Shown: one piece after another, positions 16,693-25,565 of the stretch
How positions within the stretch are numbered: the first letter of the stretch is position 1
Layout of the letters: every line of letters begins with the position of its first letter
Assembly (NCBI GenBank): GCA_016183065.1
Contig: JACPFF010000017.1
Location: 121,550-171,171 of the forward strand
Reading direction: 5' to 3'
From: Deltaproteobacteria bacterium
GTDB lineage: Bacteria > UBA10199 > GCA-002796325 > JACPFF01
Length of the DNA stretch: 49,622 nucleotides
Made by a program: the position numbers and the translations under genes
Notes under the pieces: generated by a model
Told to the model about the DNA's origin: nothing
Seen by the model: the letters and a program-made list of their open reading frames with translations, nothing else
Databases searched by the model: none

Positions 16693-17086
16693 CCATCACC
16701 CAATTTTTTGGAGCAACTCCTCGGCGAGGGGAGAATGATCTTCGGCGCGGTCTTGACCCCCGCTTCGCATCGGAAACCGTCATCTCCGCAAATCACCCAC
16801 TTACTCGGGAAAAGACAACTTTTTCATAATGACGCCGATCATCTCAGTGGAGGCTTGGAAAGCCGGGATGTCAAGGCCCCACAGTCCGGCTGCGTAGCGG
16901 CGCTGGGGGGGGGGGGTGACGTGAGCCTTTCTATAGTCGAGACACCGGAGGGAGAGAAAAATGGCGCCGGTCCCGGTTTTTTATTGCGCAAAATAGGACG
17001 GCGTGGGAGGGTCCCACGGAAGAACTTCCCACGTAAGGCTGAGTAGCGCCCCAGGTAGGATCGCCACGGCGAGGAAGGAAAGAGCA
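16693..17086. other. 394-bp non-coding gap with a G12 homopolymer
   Basis: No convincing gene was seen. Notable items are a run of 12 G (16905-16916) and a short dyad GTGGGA-GGG-TCCCAC near 17003-17017. A GC-rich stretch followed by a T-run near 16962-16982 only weakly resembles a terminator. The stretch may carry the promoter of the ATP-grasp gene, but I could not place one. Confidence 0.5.
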
Positions 17087-18820
17087 GTGAGTCTTACAAC
17101 CTCTTTTGGTTCTTTGCGAGCTGTCGCCCTAGCCCTTCCCCCGAGCGGGGGAGCGCCACGCAATACCGTTTTGATGGTGGCGCCAGGCCAGGCCATCAAA
17201 TTACACGCCGCGCTTGCTGCCGCAGGAAACCATGCCGGACGGCTCGGTATCACCCGATTTGTCATTGCCACGCGCGAGATGTCGGCGGATGCCGTTCGTC
17301 ACACGGTGGAAACCCTATTTCCCGGGACGGCACCCTTTGCCATTGATCTGCTCGAGGCGCCCATTGAGCGAGTGAGTGCCACGGCGTTGCAAAGCGGGCT
17401 TGAGGCATATGCCGTCACCCATGGGCCATTTGCCGGCATCTTTTCTCCGATGGATCGCTATGTCACACCGACGAGCCGGCTCTCTGTGGCATTGGAAGCG
17501 AGCGGAGCCTTGCGGCCCGGTCGGCAGTATCTCAATCCCACGGCCCTGGAGGCCGTGACGAGCAAGGTGCAATTCCGGCGACTCTGTGACGAGATCGATC
17601 CTGACAGGACGGCGTTTCATCACCCCTACTGGAGAGTGATTGGCGACAGCCAATTAACCGCTGCAACTGTGCATGCGTTGACGGGCATCGGCCGGGATTT
17701 TTTTGTGATCCCGCGCCGCGGGGCCTGTGCGCGTGGGGTTGGGCGCTTTGAGCGGGATGATCCACAACTGGAGCAACGCCTTTCGCATCATCGGGCCTTG
17801 TTGCAAGCATTGCGTCGCGATGCCAGATCTGGCGTAACCGGTCCGGCTGAGGTTCTCCTCGTCGATCGCGTCAGGGGACGGGAGTATAGTTGTGAAATCT
17901 ACAGCCACGACGGGTGCTATGAACCCGTGGCCGTGCATGCCAAATATTTCATGGGCGATCCGCAGAATCCGGACGGGGTCTTTGAGCGGATCTTTGTGGG
18001 GCAGGGGCCCGATGGTGCCGGCACTTACGCCAGCCCGGAGGCTGGGCTCATTGCCGCACAAACGGTCGACCTTCTGCAACGGTTGGCAGCGCATGGGGTT
18101 CCCCTGGGGGATGGCGTGTTCCATGTCGAATCGCGACTGCATGAAGAGAGTGGCAAGGTCTACGTGATCGAGGTCAATCCCCGTCCCCCGGGATCGCTCG
18201 CTTTTACACTGGTCCCAACGGCAACGGACGGGGCCCGCGATCTCTATGCCATGTTGCTCTATACGTCGCTGCGGGAGCCGTATCCGCTCTCCGGCTACTC
18301 GTGGCAGGTCGCCGCCGATGCCACATTGTTTGCGCAGGGTGAAGCGGCGGACGAGTCGGGATACTGGCAGTTTGATGGATTTTGGCTGCAGGAACGTGCG
18401 GCGGATGAACCAATAAACGTGACCGATTGGGAGAAAGAGCAACTCCTTGCACGGCTGGGTGCCACGTTGAACAGCGAGACCCAGATGGATGCCCAAATGG
18501 CATTGGATGCCGCACTGGCGTTGGGGTATCCGGTCGAAAGTGCCCGCCGGCTCCAGGCGGCATTGGCGCAGCAGGAACTATGGAGTGGTCTCGAATTACG
18601 GCTGACGGGTTTTGAGCCGTTTATCTTGCCAGGCAAGCGGATTGCCGAACTGGCAGGGGTCTATGCCGCCTGTGCCGTGGCCATTGGCAATATGGACCTC
18701 GGTCGCGACCTTGCCGAGGCCCATCTGGTCGCCGGCCTCTATCTGCTGCTCAGTCAGTACCTCATCGCACAGGCCACGCCTATCCGCGCGATTTCGCACC
18801 TGGCCGGCAGCGCCGCGTAG
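17087..18820 (+). CDS. ATP-grasp family enzyme, substrate unknown
   Basis: The middle of the protein is an ATP-grasp domain. It has the nucleotide-binding lead-in (NPTALEAVTSKVQFRRLCDEI), a central REYSCEIYS strand, and the metal/phosphate site FHVESRLHEESGKVYVIEVNPRPPG. This fold joins a carboxylate to an amine or thiol through an acyl-phosphate. Roughly 190 further residues follow with no recognised domain, including a helical region near the end. The GTG at 17087 has a strong SD (GAGGAAGGAAAG); the frame upstream lacks coding character. It stands alone between a leaderless ATPase and a convergent kinase, so nothing nearby suggests the substrate. 577 residues. Confidence 0.78.
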   Translation: MSLTTSFGSLRAVALALPPSGGAPRNTVLMVAPGQAIKLHAALAAAGNHAGRLGITRFVIATREMSADAVRHTVETLFPGTAPFAIDLLEAPIERVSATALQSGLEAYAVTHGPFAGIFSPMDRYVTPTSRLSVALEASGALRPGRQYLNPTALEAVTSKVQFRRLCDEIDPDRTAFHHPYWRVIGDSQLTAATVHALTGIGRDFFVIPRRGACARGVGRFERDDPQLEQRLSHHRALLQALRRDARSGVTGPAEVLLVDRVRGREYSCEIYSHDGCYEPVAVHAKYFMGDPQNPDGVFERIFVGQGPDGAGTYASPEAGLIAAQTVDLLQRLAAHGVPLGDGVFHVESRLHEESGKVYVIEVNPRPPGSLAFTLVPTATDGARDLYAMLLYTSLREPYPLSGYSWQVAADATLFAQGEAADESGYWQFDGFWLQERAADEPINVTDWEKEQLLARLGATLNSETQMDAQMALDAALALGYPVESARRLQAALAQQELWSGLELRLTGFEPFILPGKRIAELAGVYAACAVAIGNMDLGRDLAEAHLVAGLYLLLSQYLIAQATPIRAISHLAGSAA

Positions 18821-18842
18821 AGATCACCGGTCCTCAGAGCGC

Positions 18843-21800
18843 TCACTTCTGTGATGCCCCCTCACTGTTCTGCACCGGGTCGGGATCGAAGTCGGTCAGG
18901 TGATGCTCCCGCAATTTGACGAGCAGTTCGGCGAGCGGAATGTGTAACGAGGTTGCGACCTGTTCCAGATCGCCGTGATAATGGGCCAGCGCCGCGACGA
19001 GGAGTTCCTTCTCATAGGTTGCCAACGGGACATTGGGGGCAAAACCGACAGAGGCGTTGGCCTCATTACCTGGCGATGGGGAAGCGGTCTTCAATGGTGA
19101 TGTGGCCATTGGTTGAGGGACAGCGGTGGTCGGTTGTTCCCGTTGCGATGCCCCCGCGGTCCCCAATTGCCCGGTCTGACGGAGCAGCGATCGGAGATCC
19201 GCCCGCACTTTGGCCCGTGATAATTGGCGCAGATAACTGCTCTTGTATTCCTCCCCGAGTCCATTGGCGATTTTCATGATGATCGTGTCTGCCTCTCCCA
19301 GATGCGTGAGGGCCGCATCGATTTCATCGCGTTTTTCGTGAAACACGCCGAGCAGGTATTCGATCTCCCAATGCAGTTCCCGCCAGTCATTCTGGGCGCA
19401 TCGCTGCGAGAGTTCCTGCAGGACGGGACCAGTGGCCGCGTCCGGTTGCGGATGCTTCACCACCTCGATTTTGCGTCGCAGGATTTCATAGCGGACACGA
19501 AACTCGGCGTCGGTTTCGTTGGCGAGCAGCAGCGAGAGGCGCTGGAAAAAGGTGTTCGCCTCCTCGATTTCCCCCTTCTCCACGAGGAGGTCCACCGCGC
19601 CATAGCAACCCCAACGGATGAGACCCTCGTCATTGTTCGATTCGCCGATCGCAATCGTCTCTTCAAAGGCATTCAGGGACTCCATCAAGCGACCCAGATC
19701 TTTGTAGAGATAACCAAACGTGATCTGGATCCATCCGAGGAGTTGGTGATTGCGGCACTTTCGCGCCAGCCGCATCGCCTGCGTCAGATAGCGCGCCGCC
19801 AGATCGGGAAGCCCGAGATTGAGATAGAGTGTGGCCACGGTCATGAGACTGCGCGAGAGATCAATGTCCGGTGCTCCCGCGGCCTTGATCTGAAAACTCC
19901 GCCGGGCATATTGCAGGGCCTCGGAATAGATCGCCCGTTTCTGGAGCAAGGCAATGATGTTGTCGAGGAGTGTGAGCGCGTTGTGGGAATCGCCAATGGC
20001 ACTCGACTGCTCCCAGGCCTGCAGAAAGGCGCTCAAGGCCTCGTCGGTCCGGCCGGCGTGGAGATAAATCACCCCCATCTGCCCGTGAATCGAGGCCGCG
20101 ATCCGTTTTTCGTGCCCATGCACGTCGAGTTTTTCCTGGTAGAACTGCAGGGCCTCGTCGACTTTTCCAAGACGCGCCAGGGCCACGCCGAGATTGTTGT
20201 TGGTCACCTTCAGTTGCTTGTTCCGCGCGAGTTTTTTGGTCCAGCCATGCGATTGCGAATAGAGGTCGAGGGCCTCTTTTACCGCCCCGGCCTCCAGGTG
20301 GGCCTGTGCCCGCTCGTTCAGGAGAAAAAGGTAGGTCGGATTGGACGTGTCTTTCGGCAATTGTCCGAGCGCCTGTTCGTAAAAGGTCCCGGCCTCTTTG
20401 GGACGGCGCTCGGCGCGCTTCACCAGTCCGAGCAATTTGAGTTCTTCAATCCCCGGCGTTTGTTGTCGGGCCGTGATCTGGTGGAGCAGTTCTTCGCAGG
20501 CCTGGTATTTTCCCTGATACAACAGGAGGGTGGCGATTTTGCGTTGCGTCTTGAGTAAGGTCTCCTGCGCCTCCGGCATGGTCGCAACAATGGCCGCCGC
20601 TTGGTGGAGGAATTCGACGGCCTGGTCCCCTTCCCCAAGCGACTGGGCCTCTTCTGCCGCGGCCTCCAACAGCGGGATCCCTTTCTGCTGATCTGCGCTA
20701 TACGGGATGTAGGGGGCAATGTCGCGGGCCTCAAAGCCGGGATCCTCTTCCATCCACGCAATGAGCTGATCGGCCAAGACGCTGCGCCGCTGCGGGGAGA
20801 GATCCTTGATCACGATCTGGGCCAGGGCCCCTGTGGCTGGGAGATAGGTCTCCTCGGTCGATTTGTAGCGGACCAGTCCCTCCGACTGCAGCTGCTGTAA
20901 AATCTGCTCACTCGTCCCTTTGCAGAGCATCGATAACACGTCGACGGTCAGGGGATGTCTGGCAAAGGCCAGACATTCGAGCACGCGCCGTCCGTCCGTT
21001 GTCAGTTGCGCAATGTGGCGCGCATACAGTTCCTCGATGGAGTGGGGGAGTTCGCCCAAATCATGGTGTTGATGATACTGCCGCGCCGCCTCGCCCATGA
21101 GGAACGGAATGCCCTGCGAGAACTCCCATACCGCATCGGCAATGCGGGTCGTCTCTTCCCGTGGACCGAGGAGTTGACGGACATAGTCGTGCACCTCGGA
21201 TTTTTCCAATGGGATCAGCTCCAAGATCGGGGTGCCGGTGACTTGGCGGGGTGCGACCCCGCTCCGTGTCTCCGCAATGACGACAACCAGTGGCGGGGCA
21301 TCATGGCCGAGCATGGCAGAATAGAGGTGCCCGACCAGGTTGAGAATCACCTTCTGGACCCCCGGACCTGCGCGATCGAGATTGTCGATCAGATAGCAGG
21401 TCGGTCGATACCGGGCCACATCGAGCAACAGCTGGGCCGCGGTATCCGGCGAGAGGGGTTCAGTGGCATATTGATCAGGCGGAATGTCGAACGCCGCCAG
21501 AAACGTGTGGAGATCCCGACCTTCCCGTTCACCGTCAATGAGCCAGGTCGCACAGTCCTTGATTTGCGCGTAATATTTGATCTCTTTCAGGAGGCGACTC
21601 TTCCCCAGGCCCCGATCACCGACAATCAGATAGGACTGTGGGTGTTCTTCCTGGTCGATCGTTTCATCGACGCTCATGGCATGGACCACCCGCTGGATGG
21701 CATTGGTCACGGTGGCCATATGTCCTTCGCGGCCAATCAATGGTCCCTCGAACAACGTCGCGCGCTGTGTCGCGGTCTGCTCTTCTTTGGTGATCGGCGA

Positions 21801-22640
21801 GTGGAGCTGGAGGTAATTGAGCACGACACCCGCCGACGAGAAACGCTCCTCGGCATTGGGCGCCATCAAGGTCTTGACCATCTGGCAGAGATAATCCGGG
21901 ACCCCGCGGTGTTGCAGCGGTTCGAGATCGAGCTTCTGGGTCTGGTGCCAGAGCCGCGCTTCCTCGACCGTCTCGACTTCGTACGGATAGATGCCGGCGA
22001 GGAGACGATAGCAGACGACACCAAAGGCATAGAGGTCGACGCGATGATCAAAGTGGCCGCCCGGCTGCAGCAGTTCGGGGGCCATGTAGTACAATGTCCC
22101 GGCAATTTCCTTGGTCGGTTCGTTGGCGTGCACCGAAATGCCGAAGTCGACGAGGGTGGCGTGCAGTTTCCCCCCCTTGCGACTCACGAGGATGTTGTCC
22201 CCCTTGATGTCAAAATGGATCAGCCCCACGGAGTGGATGAAATCGAGCGCGTGCAGGGCCTGGACGATGACCCGTTCCACTTCATCGATCGGGGCCTGCA
22301 AGAGCGCGCGAAAGAGGTCTTCCCCCTCGACGAATTCCGCGGTGAAAAAATATTGTTTGTGGGAGGAGGAAAATCCGAAATCAAAGACCCGACAAACGTG
22401 GGGATGGTGGAGCTCCGCGAGAAGCGAAAATTCCCGCTTGAACGCGGCAATCCGGGATTCCGTGGTGAGACTCGCCGGGAGAAATTTGAGGGCGATCGGT
22501 TCGGGATGGTTCGGGGAGGTGACCTGATAGACCTTTCCCATCCCTCCCGCGCCAATGTGCCGCAAGATCGTGTAGGTCTGTTGGGCCGCCCGGATCGTCG
22601 GGGCAATCGGTGTTTCCTGGGAATCGTTCGCGTGCAACAC
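18843..22640 (-). CDS. Kinase-STAND ATPase-TPR-Fis multidomain regulator
   Basis: Domains in order: Ser/Thr kinase (about 20-290: GAGGMGKVYQV, ALKFLP, LIHFDIKGDNILV, VDFGIS, MAPELLQP); an AAA_16/STAND ATPase (about 310-560: VGDRGLGKSRLL, TCYLIDNLDRAG); a long TPR array (about 620-1110); and a C-terminal Fis-type helix-turn-helix (about 1205-1248: EKELLVAALAHYHGDLEQVATSLHIPLAELLVKL). The catalytic loop reads HFD rather than HRD, so it is a non-RD kinase. The Fis helix suggests direct DNA binding, as in NtrC-type proteins, although the ATPase has no sigma-54 GAFTGA motif. Start GTG at 22640 has no SD and a TATACT box 6 nt upstream. It is overlapped at its 5' end by the metalloprotease frame. 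Probably a cytoplasmic signal-integrating regulator; targets unknown. Confidence 0.88.
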   Translation of the reverse strand: MLHANDSQETPIAPTIRAAQQTYTILRHIGAGGMGKVYQVTSPNHPEPIALKFLPASLTTESRIAAFKREFSLLAELHHPHVCRVFDFGFSSSHKQYFFTAEFVEGEDLFRALLQAPIDEVERVIVQALHALDFIHSVGLIHFDIKGDNILVSRKGGKLHATLVDFGISVHANEPTKEIAGTLYYMAPELLQPGGHFDHRVDLYAFGVVCYRLLAGIYPYEVETVEEARLWHQTQKLDLEPLQHRGVPDYLCQMVKTLMAPNAEERFSSAGVVLNYLQLHSPITKEEQTATQRATLFEGPLIGREGHMATVTNAIQRVVHAMSVDETIDQEEHPQSYLIVGDRGLGKSRLLKEIKYYAQIKDCATWLIDGEREGRDLHTFLAAFDIPPDQYATEPLSPDTAAQLLLDVARYRPTCYLIDNLDRAGPGVQKVILNLVGHLYSAMLGHDAPPLVVVIAETRSGVAPRQVTGTPILELIPLEKSEVHDYVRQLLGPREETTRIADAVWEFSQGIPFLMGEAARQYHQHHDLGELPHSIEELYARHIAQLTTDGRRVLECLAFARHPLTVDVLSMLCKGTSEQILQQLQSEGLVRYKSTEETYLPATGALAQIVIKDLSPQRRSVLADQLIAWMEEDPGFEARDIAPYIPYSADQQKGIPLLEAAAEEAQSLGEGDQAVEFLHQAAAIVATMPEAQETLLKTQRKIATLLLYQGKYQACEELLHQITARQQTPGIEELKLLGLVKRAERRPKEAGTFYEQALGQLPKDTSNPTYLFLLNERAQAHLEAGAVKEALDLYSQSHGWTKKLARNKQLKVTNNNLGVALARLGKVDEALQFYQEKLDVHGHEKRIAASIHGQMGVIYLHAGRTDEALSAFLQAWEQSSAIGDSHNALTLLDNIIALLQKRAIYSEALQYARRSFQIKAAGAPDIDLSRSLMTVATLYLNLGLPDLAARYLTQAMRLARKCRNHQLLGWIQITFGYLYKDLGRLMESLNAFEETIAIGESNNDEGLIRWGCYGAVDLLVEKGEIEEANTFFQRLSLLLANETDAEFRVRYEILRRKIEVVKHPQPDAATGPVLQELSQRCAQNDWRELHWEIEYLLGVFHEKRDEIDAALTHLGEADTIIMKIANGLGEEYKSSYLRQLSRAKVRADLRSLLRQTGQLGTAGASQREQPTTAVPQPMATSPLKTASPSPGNEANASVGFAPNVPLATYEKELLVAALAHYHGDLEQVATSLHIPLAELLVKLREHHLTDFDPDPVQNSEGASQK

Positions 22641-24769
22641 GGCTCTAGTATAGCGAAATTACCCCCCCAGGGGAAGACTTGGGCAGCCCATGGGGCGCCA
22701 GGGCCCGCGGAATCAGCCAGAGAGGACAATTGCCCGATTGTCGTGAGGAGGGGTTGGCGGAGTAATGGATGGGCGGTCAGATACTCGTGCAGATCGCGCG
22801 TCGGGCTCCCCACAAAATAGGTGTTGAGTAATTGTGCGGCCCAGGCCGCCCGCTCGACCGGATAGTGGTGATTTATCACCCATCCTTCGGTCGTTTGATA
22901 GCCGATGAGTCGCTCCATGGCCCGTTCCATCCGACGCTGCCATTCGAGGATCTCGGTCGGGATCTGGGCGTCATTGTTGCTCGGGAAGAGTGGCGGCGGC
23001 ATCTCCCCGTGCGGAGGGATGACAGTGGTCGCGATCCAGCGACTGACGCCGTGCGCGATCTCTTCGAGCTCGGTACTCCACCAGAGAAGCGGTTCCGGGC
23101 CGCTGTCGTATGGTGCGCAATCGCCGTACCGATCGAAGAGGGCCTCGGTGCAAAAATGGAACGCCTCTGCTGCGGCAGTCGCTGGCGACGTCTCCCCGGT
23201 CGCGCGGTGATATCCCCAGGCGATGGCAATGGCATCGTAACGTCCCGGCGTGGTCATCCGGATCATATCGGCCGTGGTGAGGTAATCCATGATCGATGAA
23301 GAGGGGAGCGGGGCGTCCGGCGGCCGTTCCCCGCGGATTGCTCCCTGCAGATCCGCGAGATTCTCCTCCGGCGGGATGGCCGTATCGAGGCTGGCGGCGA
23401 AATTGTGTCGGAGACCCAAGACGTGGCCAACCTCGTGCATGATCACTGCGCGGAGTTGTTGCTTGGCGACGACCTGCCGCTGTTCCTCGGTGAGCAACAC
23501 GGTCTCGGCAGCCGTCGGGCCCCAGGGTCCGGTCCATCCGGTCTGGTGGTACTCGCACAGCGGTGCGGCATCGGCCCCGGCCAGCGTAATACCCGCATTC
23601 CGCGCCGCCTCGAGCCGATCCGTGTACCGCAGGTCCGCCCATCCCTGTGTCACGATGATCAGCGCCGTCAGCGCCTCGCCAGTGACCGGATCCCCTTGGC
23701 TCATACCGATGCCATAGCCCCGTTCATCCTCGACCCATTGAATGAGGGGATACCGCGGATCGCCCGCTGTGACCCCCGGCGGGGCATCGGCCACGGCGAG
23801 CATGTCGGGACCCAAGACGGCATTCCATGCCAGGGCCCCTTCACGGATCGCCTCGCGAAAACGGAGCGGTGTATTGTTGGAGAGATAGAATGTCAGGGGT
23901 TTGCGCAGATCCCACCGCCGGGCAGTGAATCGTGGGGTCGTGGCCCCGGGCGTGAATGTGCGGCTATTGAAATACCCGATGGCATCGAGGGGGTCATCCT
24001 CGAGGGGTGGCAGGGTCGATCGGTCTGCACGCCAGAAAGTATAGCGGATGACCGCACCCCGCTCCGGGGTGCCGCGAAAACCGAGGACCTGTTCAAAACT
24101 TGTCCAATCCGCTTCAGTGATCGAGGAACGAATATAGCCCCCGGTCAGCCGGGATTCCTCTCTGCCGGCGACGAGGCCGGCATTGACCGCGGTGGCAGTC
24201 GGTTCGAGGATCGGACTGTCGTGGATCAGTTCTGCCAAGGCACCCTGTTGGAAATCAAACCGGATCTCCTGCGCCGATTCGCCGAGGATTGGAAAGGTGG
24301 CGAGTATCGTGCCGGAGAGATTTGTCGTTTCGGGGCGCTGTCCGCCCTGGCGTTCGATGAGGAGCATGGTGTCGTGCAGCTGCTGAAAGTAGACCATGTT
24401 GGTGTAGTGCCAGAGGAGCGGATGCGGGGTCGTCCTCTCTTCCACCAGGGCCGGGAGCAAGAGGAGCGGTTGGTTCAACATCATCCGCTCGATGACGAGG
24501 GCCTGATCTTCTACGCGGAGGAAGGGCGCGGGTGCCTGGACCGCCTCGCCACTCTTTTCGAGCCCCACACTCTGTGCGGGTGCGGCCGTGGTGTGGCCTG
24601 CCAGGATAAAGCCGATGGTCGCCGGATCTCCCAGCGACTCCGGCATGAGGAGAACCGGCCTGAGCGTCGGACCATCATCGCCATCTTCATCCTCCGCACG
24701 TTTGGCGGGCGCACAGGCGATCAACCCCACGAGAAGTCCACAGAGGAGCATTCGGCAGTGCCGATGCAC
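22220..24769 (-). CDS. Lipoprotein zinc metalloprotease (metzincin); frame runs into the kinase gene
   Basis: The GTG at 24769 (AAGG 8 nt upstream) gives a short basic start, MLLCGLLVGLIAC with a lipobox (Cys), then an acidic linker. Zinc motif MHEVGHVLGLRHNF and the Met-turn region SSSIMDYL identify a metzincin of the large zinc-dependent (DUF4953/5117-like) kind; it should be an outer-membrane or surface lipoprotein protease. Real coding sequence appears to end near 22669 (about 700 residues). Beyond a G7 run (22668-22662) the frame continues 150 residues through the start of the kinase gene in the wrong frame, with Arg/Ser-rich nonsense. Removing or adding one G would stop the protein at once (VISLY-stop, or stop directly). 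So either a frameshift, an indel error, or a slippery tract is likely. Confidence 0.8.
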   Translation of the reverse strand: MHRHCRMLLCGLLVGLIACAPAKRAEDEDGDDGPTLRPVLLMPESLGDPATIGFILAGHTTAAPAQSVGLEKSGEAVQAPAPFLRVEDQALVIERMMLNQPLLLLPALVEERTTPHPLLWHYTNMVYFQQLHDTMLLIERQGGQRPETTNLSGTILATFPILGESAQEIRFDFQQGALAELIHDSPILEPTATAVNAGLVAGREESRLTGGYIRSSITEADWTSFEQVLGFRGTPERGAVIRYTFWRADRSTLPPLEDDPLDAIGYFNSRTFTPGATTPRFTARRWDLRKPLTFYLSNNTPLRFREAIREGALAWNAVLGPDMLAVADAPPGVTAGDPRYPLIQWVEDERGYGIGMSQGDPVTGEALTALIIVTQGWADLRYTDRLEAARNAGITLAGADAAPLCEYHQTGWTGPWGPTAAETVLLTEEQRQVVAKQQLRAVIMHEVGHVLGLRHNFAASLDTAIPPEENLADLQGAIRGERPPDAPLPSSSIMDYLTTADMIRMTTPGRYDAIAIAWGYHRATGETSPATAAAEAFHFCTEALFDRYGDCAPYDSGPEPLLWWSTELEEIAHGVSRWIATTVIPPHGEMPPPLFPSNNDAQIPTEILEWQRRMERAMERLIGYQTTEGWVINHHYPVERAAWAAQLLNTYFVGSPTRDLHEYLTAHPLLRQPLLTTIGQLSSLADSAGPGAPWAAQVFPWGGNFAILEPCCTRTIPRKHRLPRRSGRPNRPTRSCGTLAREGWERSIRSPPRTIPNRSPSNFSRRVSPRNPGLPRSSGNFRFSRSSTIPTFVGSLISDFPPPTNNIFSPRNSSRGKTSFARSCRPRSMKWNGSSSRPCTRSISSTPWG
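22647..22652 (-). promoter_or_regulatory. Candidate -10 box for leaderless kinase transcript
   Basis: TATACT on the minus strand ends 6 nt before the GTG start. The matching -35 (TTCCCC at 17-bp spacing) is poor, so this is weak evidence alone; it counts mainly because the same geometry recurs at 15580, 27274 and 36864. Confidence 0.35.
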
Positions 24770-24798
24770 GATGGCCACCTTTCTCCCCCGTGGAGGGG

Positions 24799-24827
24799 GT
24801 GTAAGCACAGGGGGTGTGGCATGTCAA
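24799..24827 (-). promoter_or_regulatory. Possible promoter of the metalloprotease gene
   Basis: A perfect -35 TTGACA (24827-24822) with a 17-bp spacer to a poor -10 TTACAC (24804-24799), about 30 nt upstream of the GTG start. The 162-bp divergent gap also holds small dyads, CCCCC-GTGGA-GGGGG and two CCCGCG-type palindromes. Confidence 0.35.
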
Positions 24828-24931
24828 AAAAAACATTCCCGCGGGAGGGAAGACCCGCTATAGGGAACCGTCCCACTTGTCATATAGGATGTCATTCCCG
24901 CGAAGGCGGGGCTCAAAATGAAGGAGAGGTC

Positions 24932-25558
24932 ATGCGACGACAACAACGATCTGCCGGAATGCTTCTGATGATGAGTCTCGTCGTGGTGTGGGGCTGCTCA
25001 AAGGGGACGGAATCGGCGGTGAAGGGAGCCACCATGTCACAAGCCGCAGCGCCAGCAGCCGGGACCGCACAGCAGGCCGTGCGTGAACCAACGACACCAA
25101 CCGTCGACCCCGCCAAAAAATATCACGGAGTGATTGAGACCTCGAAAGGAACGATCGAGGTCGAACTCTATGCCAAAGAGGCCCCGCTTTCGGTCACCAA
25201 CTTTGTGCAATTGGCCCAGACCCACTATTATGACGGGCTGACGTTTCATCGCGTGGAACCGGGCTTTGTGATCCAGGGTGGCGATCCCAGGGGCGATGGG
25301 ACGGGTGGGCCGGACTACACGGTCAAGGCCGAGATCGGCGCCAAACACGTGCGGGGCGCACTTGCCTGGGCACGGACCGGTGACAACGTCAATCCGCAGC
25401 GGCGGTCGAGCGGTTCGCAATTTTACATTACCCTCGCCCCGACTCCGTTCCTCGACGGGCAATATACGGTGTTCGGGAAGACCGTGAAGGGGATGGATGT
25501 GGTCGAAAGAATCGCCGTCGGCGACACGATCAAGCAGGTTTCCGTTATGTCGGAGTAG
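24932..25558 (+). CDS. Cyclophilin-type peptidyl-prolyl cis-trans isomerase, lipoprotein
   Basis: The ATG at 24932 follows AAGGAGAG; the long frame upstream is antisense to the metalloprotease and is not used. A lipoprotein signal (LLMMSLVVVWGC) and an Ala/Thr-rich linker (about 25-65) lead to a bacterial cyclophilin domain: VIETSKGTIEVELY, TFHRVEPGFVIQGGDP, GTGGPDYTVKAE, RGALAWAR and SSGSQFYITLAPTPFLDG. The Arg of FHRV, GSQFYI and TPFLDG correspond to active-site regions. It probably helps folding of envelope proteins from a membrane anchor. Its stop is only 7 bp from the convergent coaC stop. 208 residues. Confidence 0.92.
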   Translation: MRRQQRSAGMLLMMSLVVVWGCSKGTESAVKGATMSQAAAPAAGTAQQAVREPTTPTVDPAKKYHGVIETSKGTIEVELYAKEAPLSVTNFVQLAQTHYYDGLTFHRVEPGFVIQGGDPRGDGTGGPDYTVKAEIGAKHVRGALAWARTGDNVNPQRRSSGSQFYITLAPTPFLDGQYTVFGKTVKGMDVVERIAVGDTIKQVSVMSE

Positions 25559-25565
25559 GCGGTCG

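Noticed and set aside
16940-16985. Intrinsic terminator ahead of the ATP-grasp gene
   Set aside because: A T-run is present, but the GC-rich arms pair over only about five bases with a long loop.
16708-17046. 112-codon open frame in the gap before the ATP-grasp gene
   Set aside because: No SD, no recognisable motif, and it crosses the G12 run; not supported as a gene.
22647-22675. Complete sigma-70 promoter for the kinase regulator
   Set aside because: Only the -10 hexamer is convincing; the -35 position reads TTCCCC, so only the -10 box is listed, at low confidence.
20955-22820. 621-codon open frame antisense to the kinase regulator
   Set aside because: It mirrors the codon structure of the kinase gene on the other strand, has no SD or recognisable motif, and the sense protein has clear domains.
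23405-24931. Long N-terminal extension of the cyclophilin frame
   Set aside because: It is antisense to the metalloprotease; the strong SD and lipoprotein signal at 24932 define the real start.
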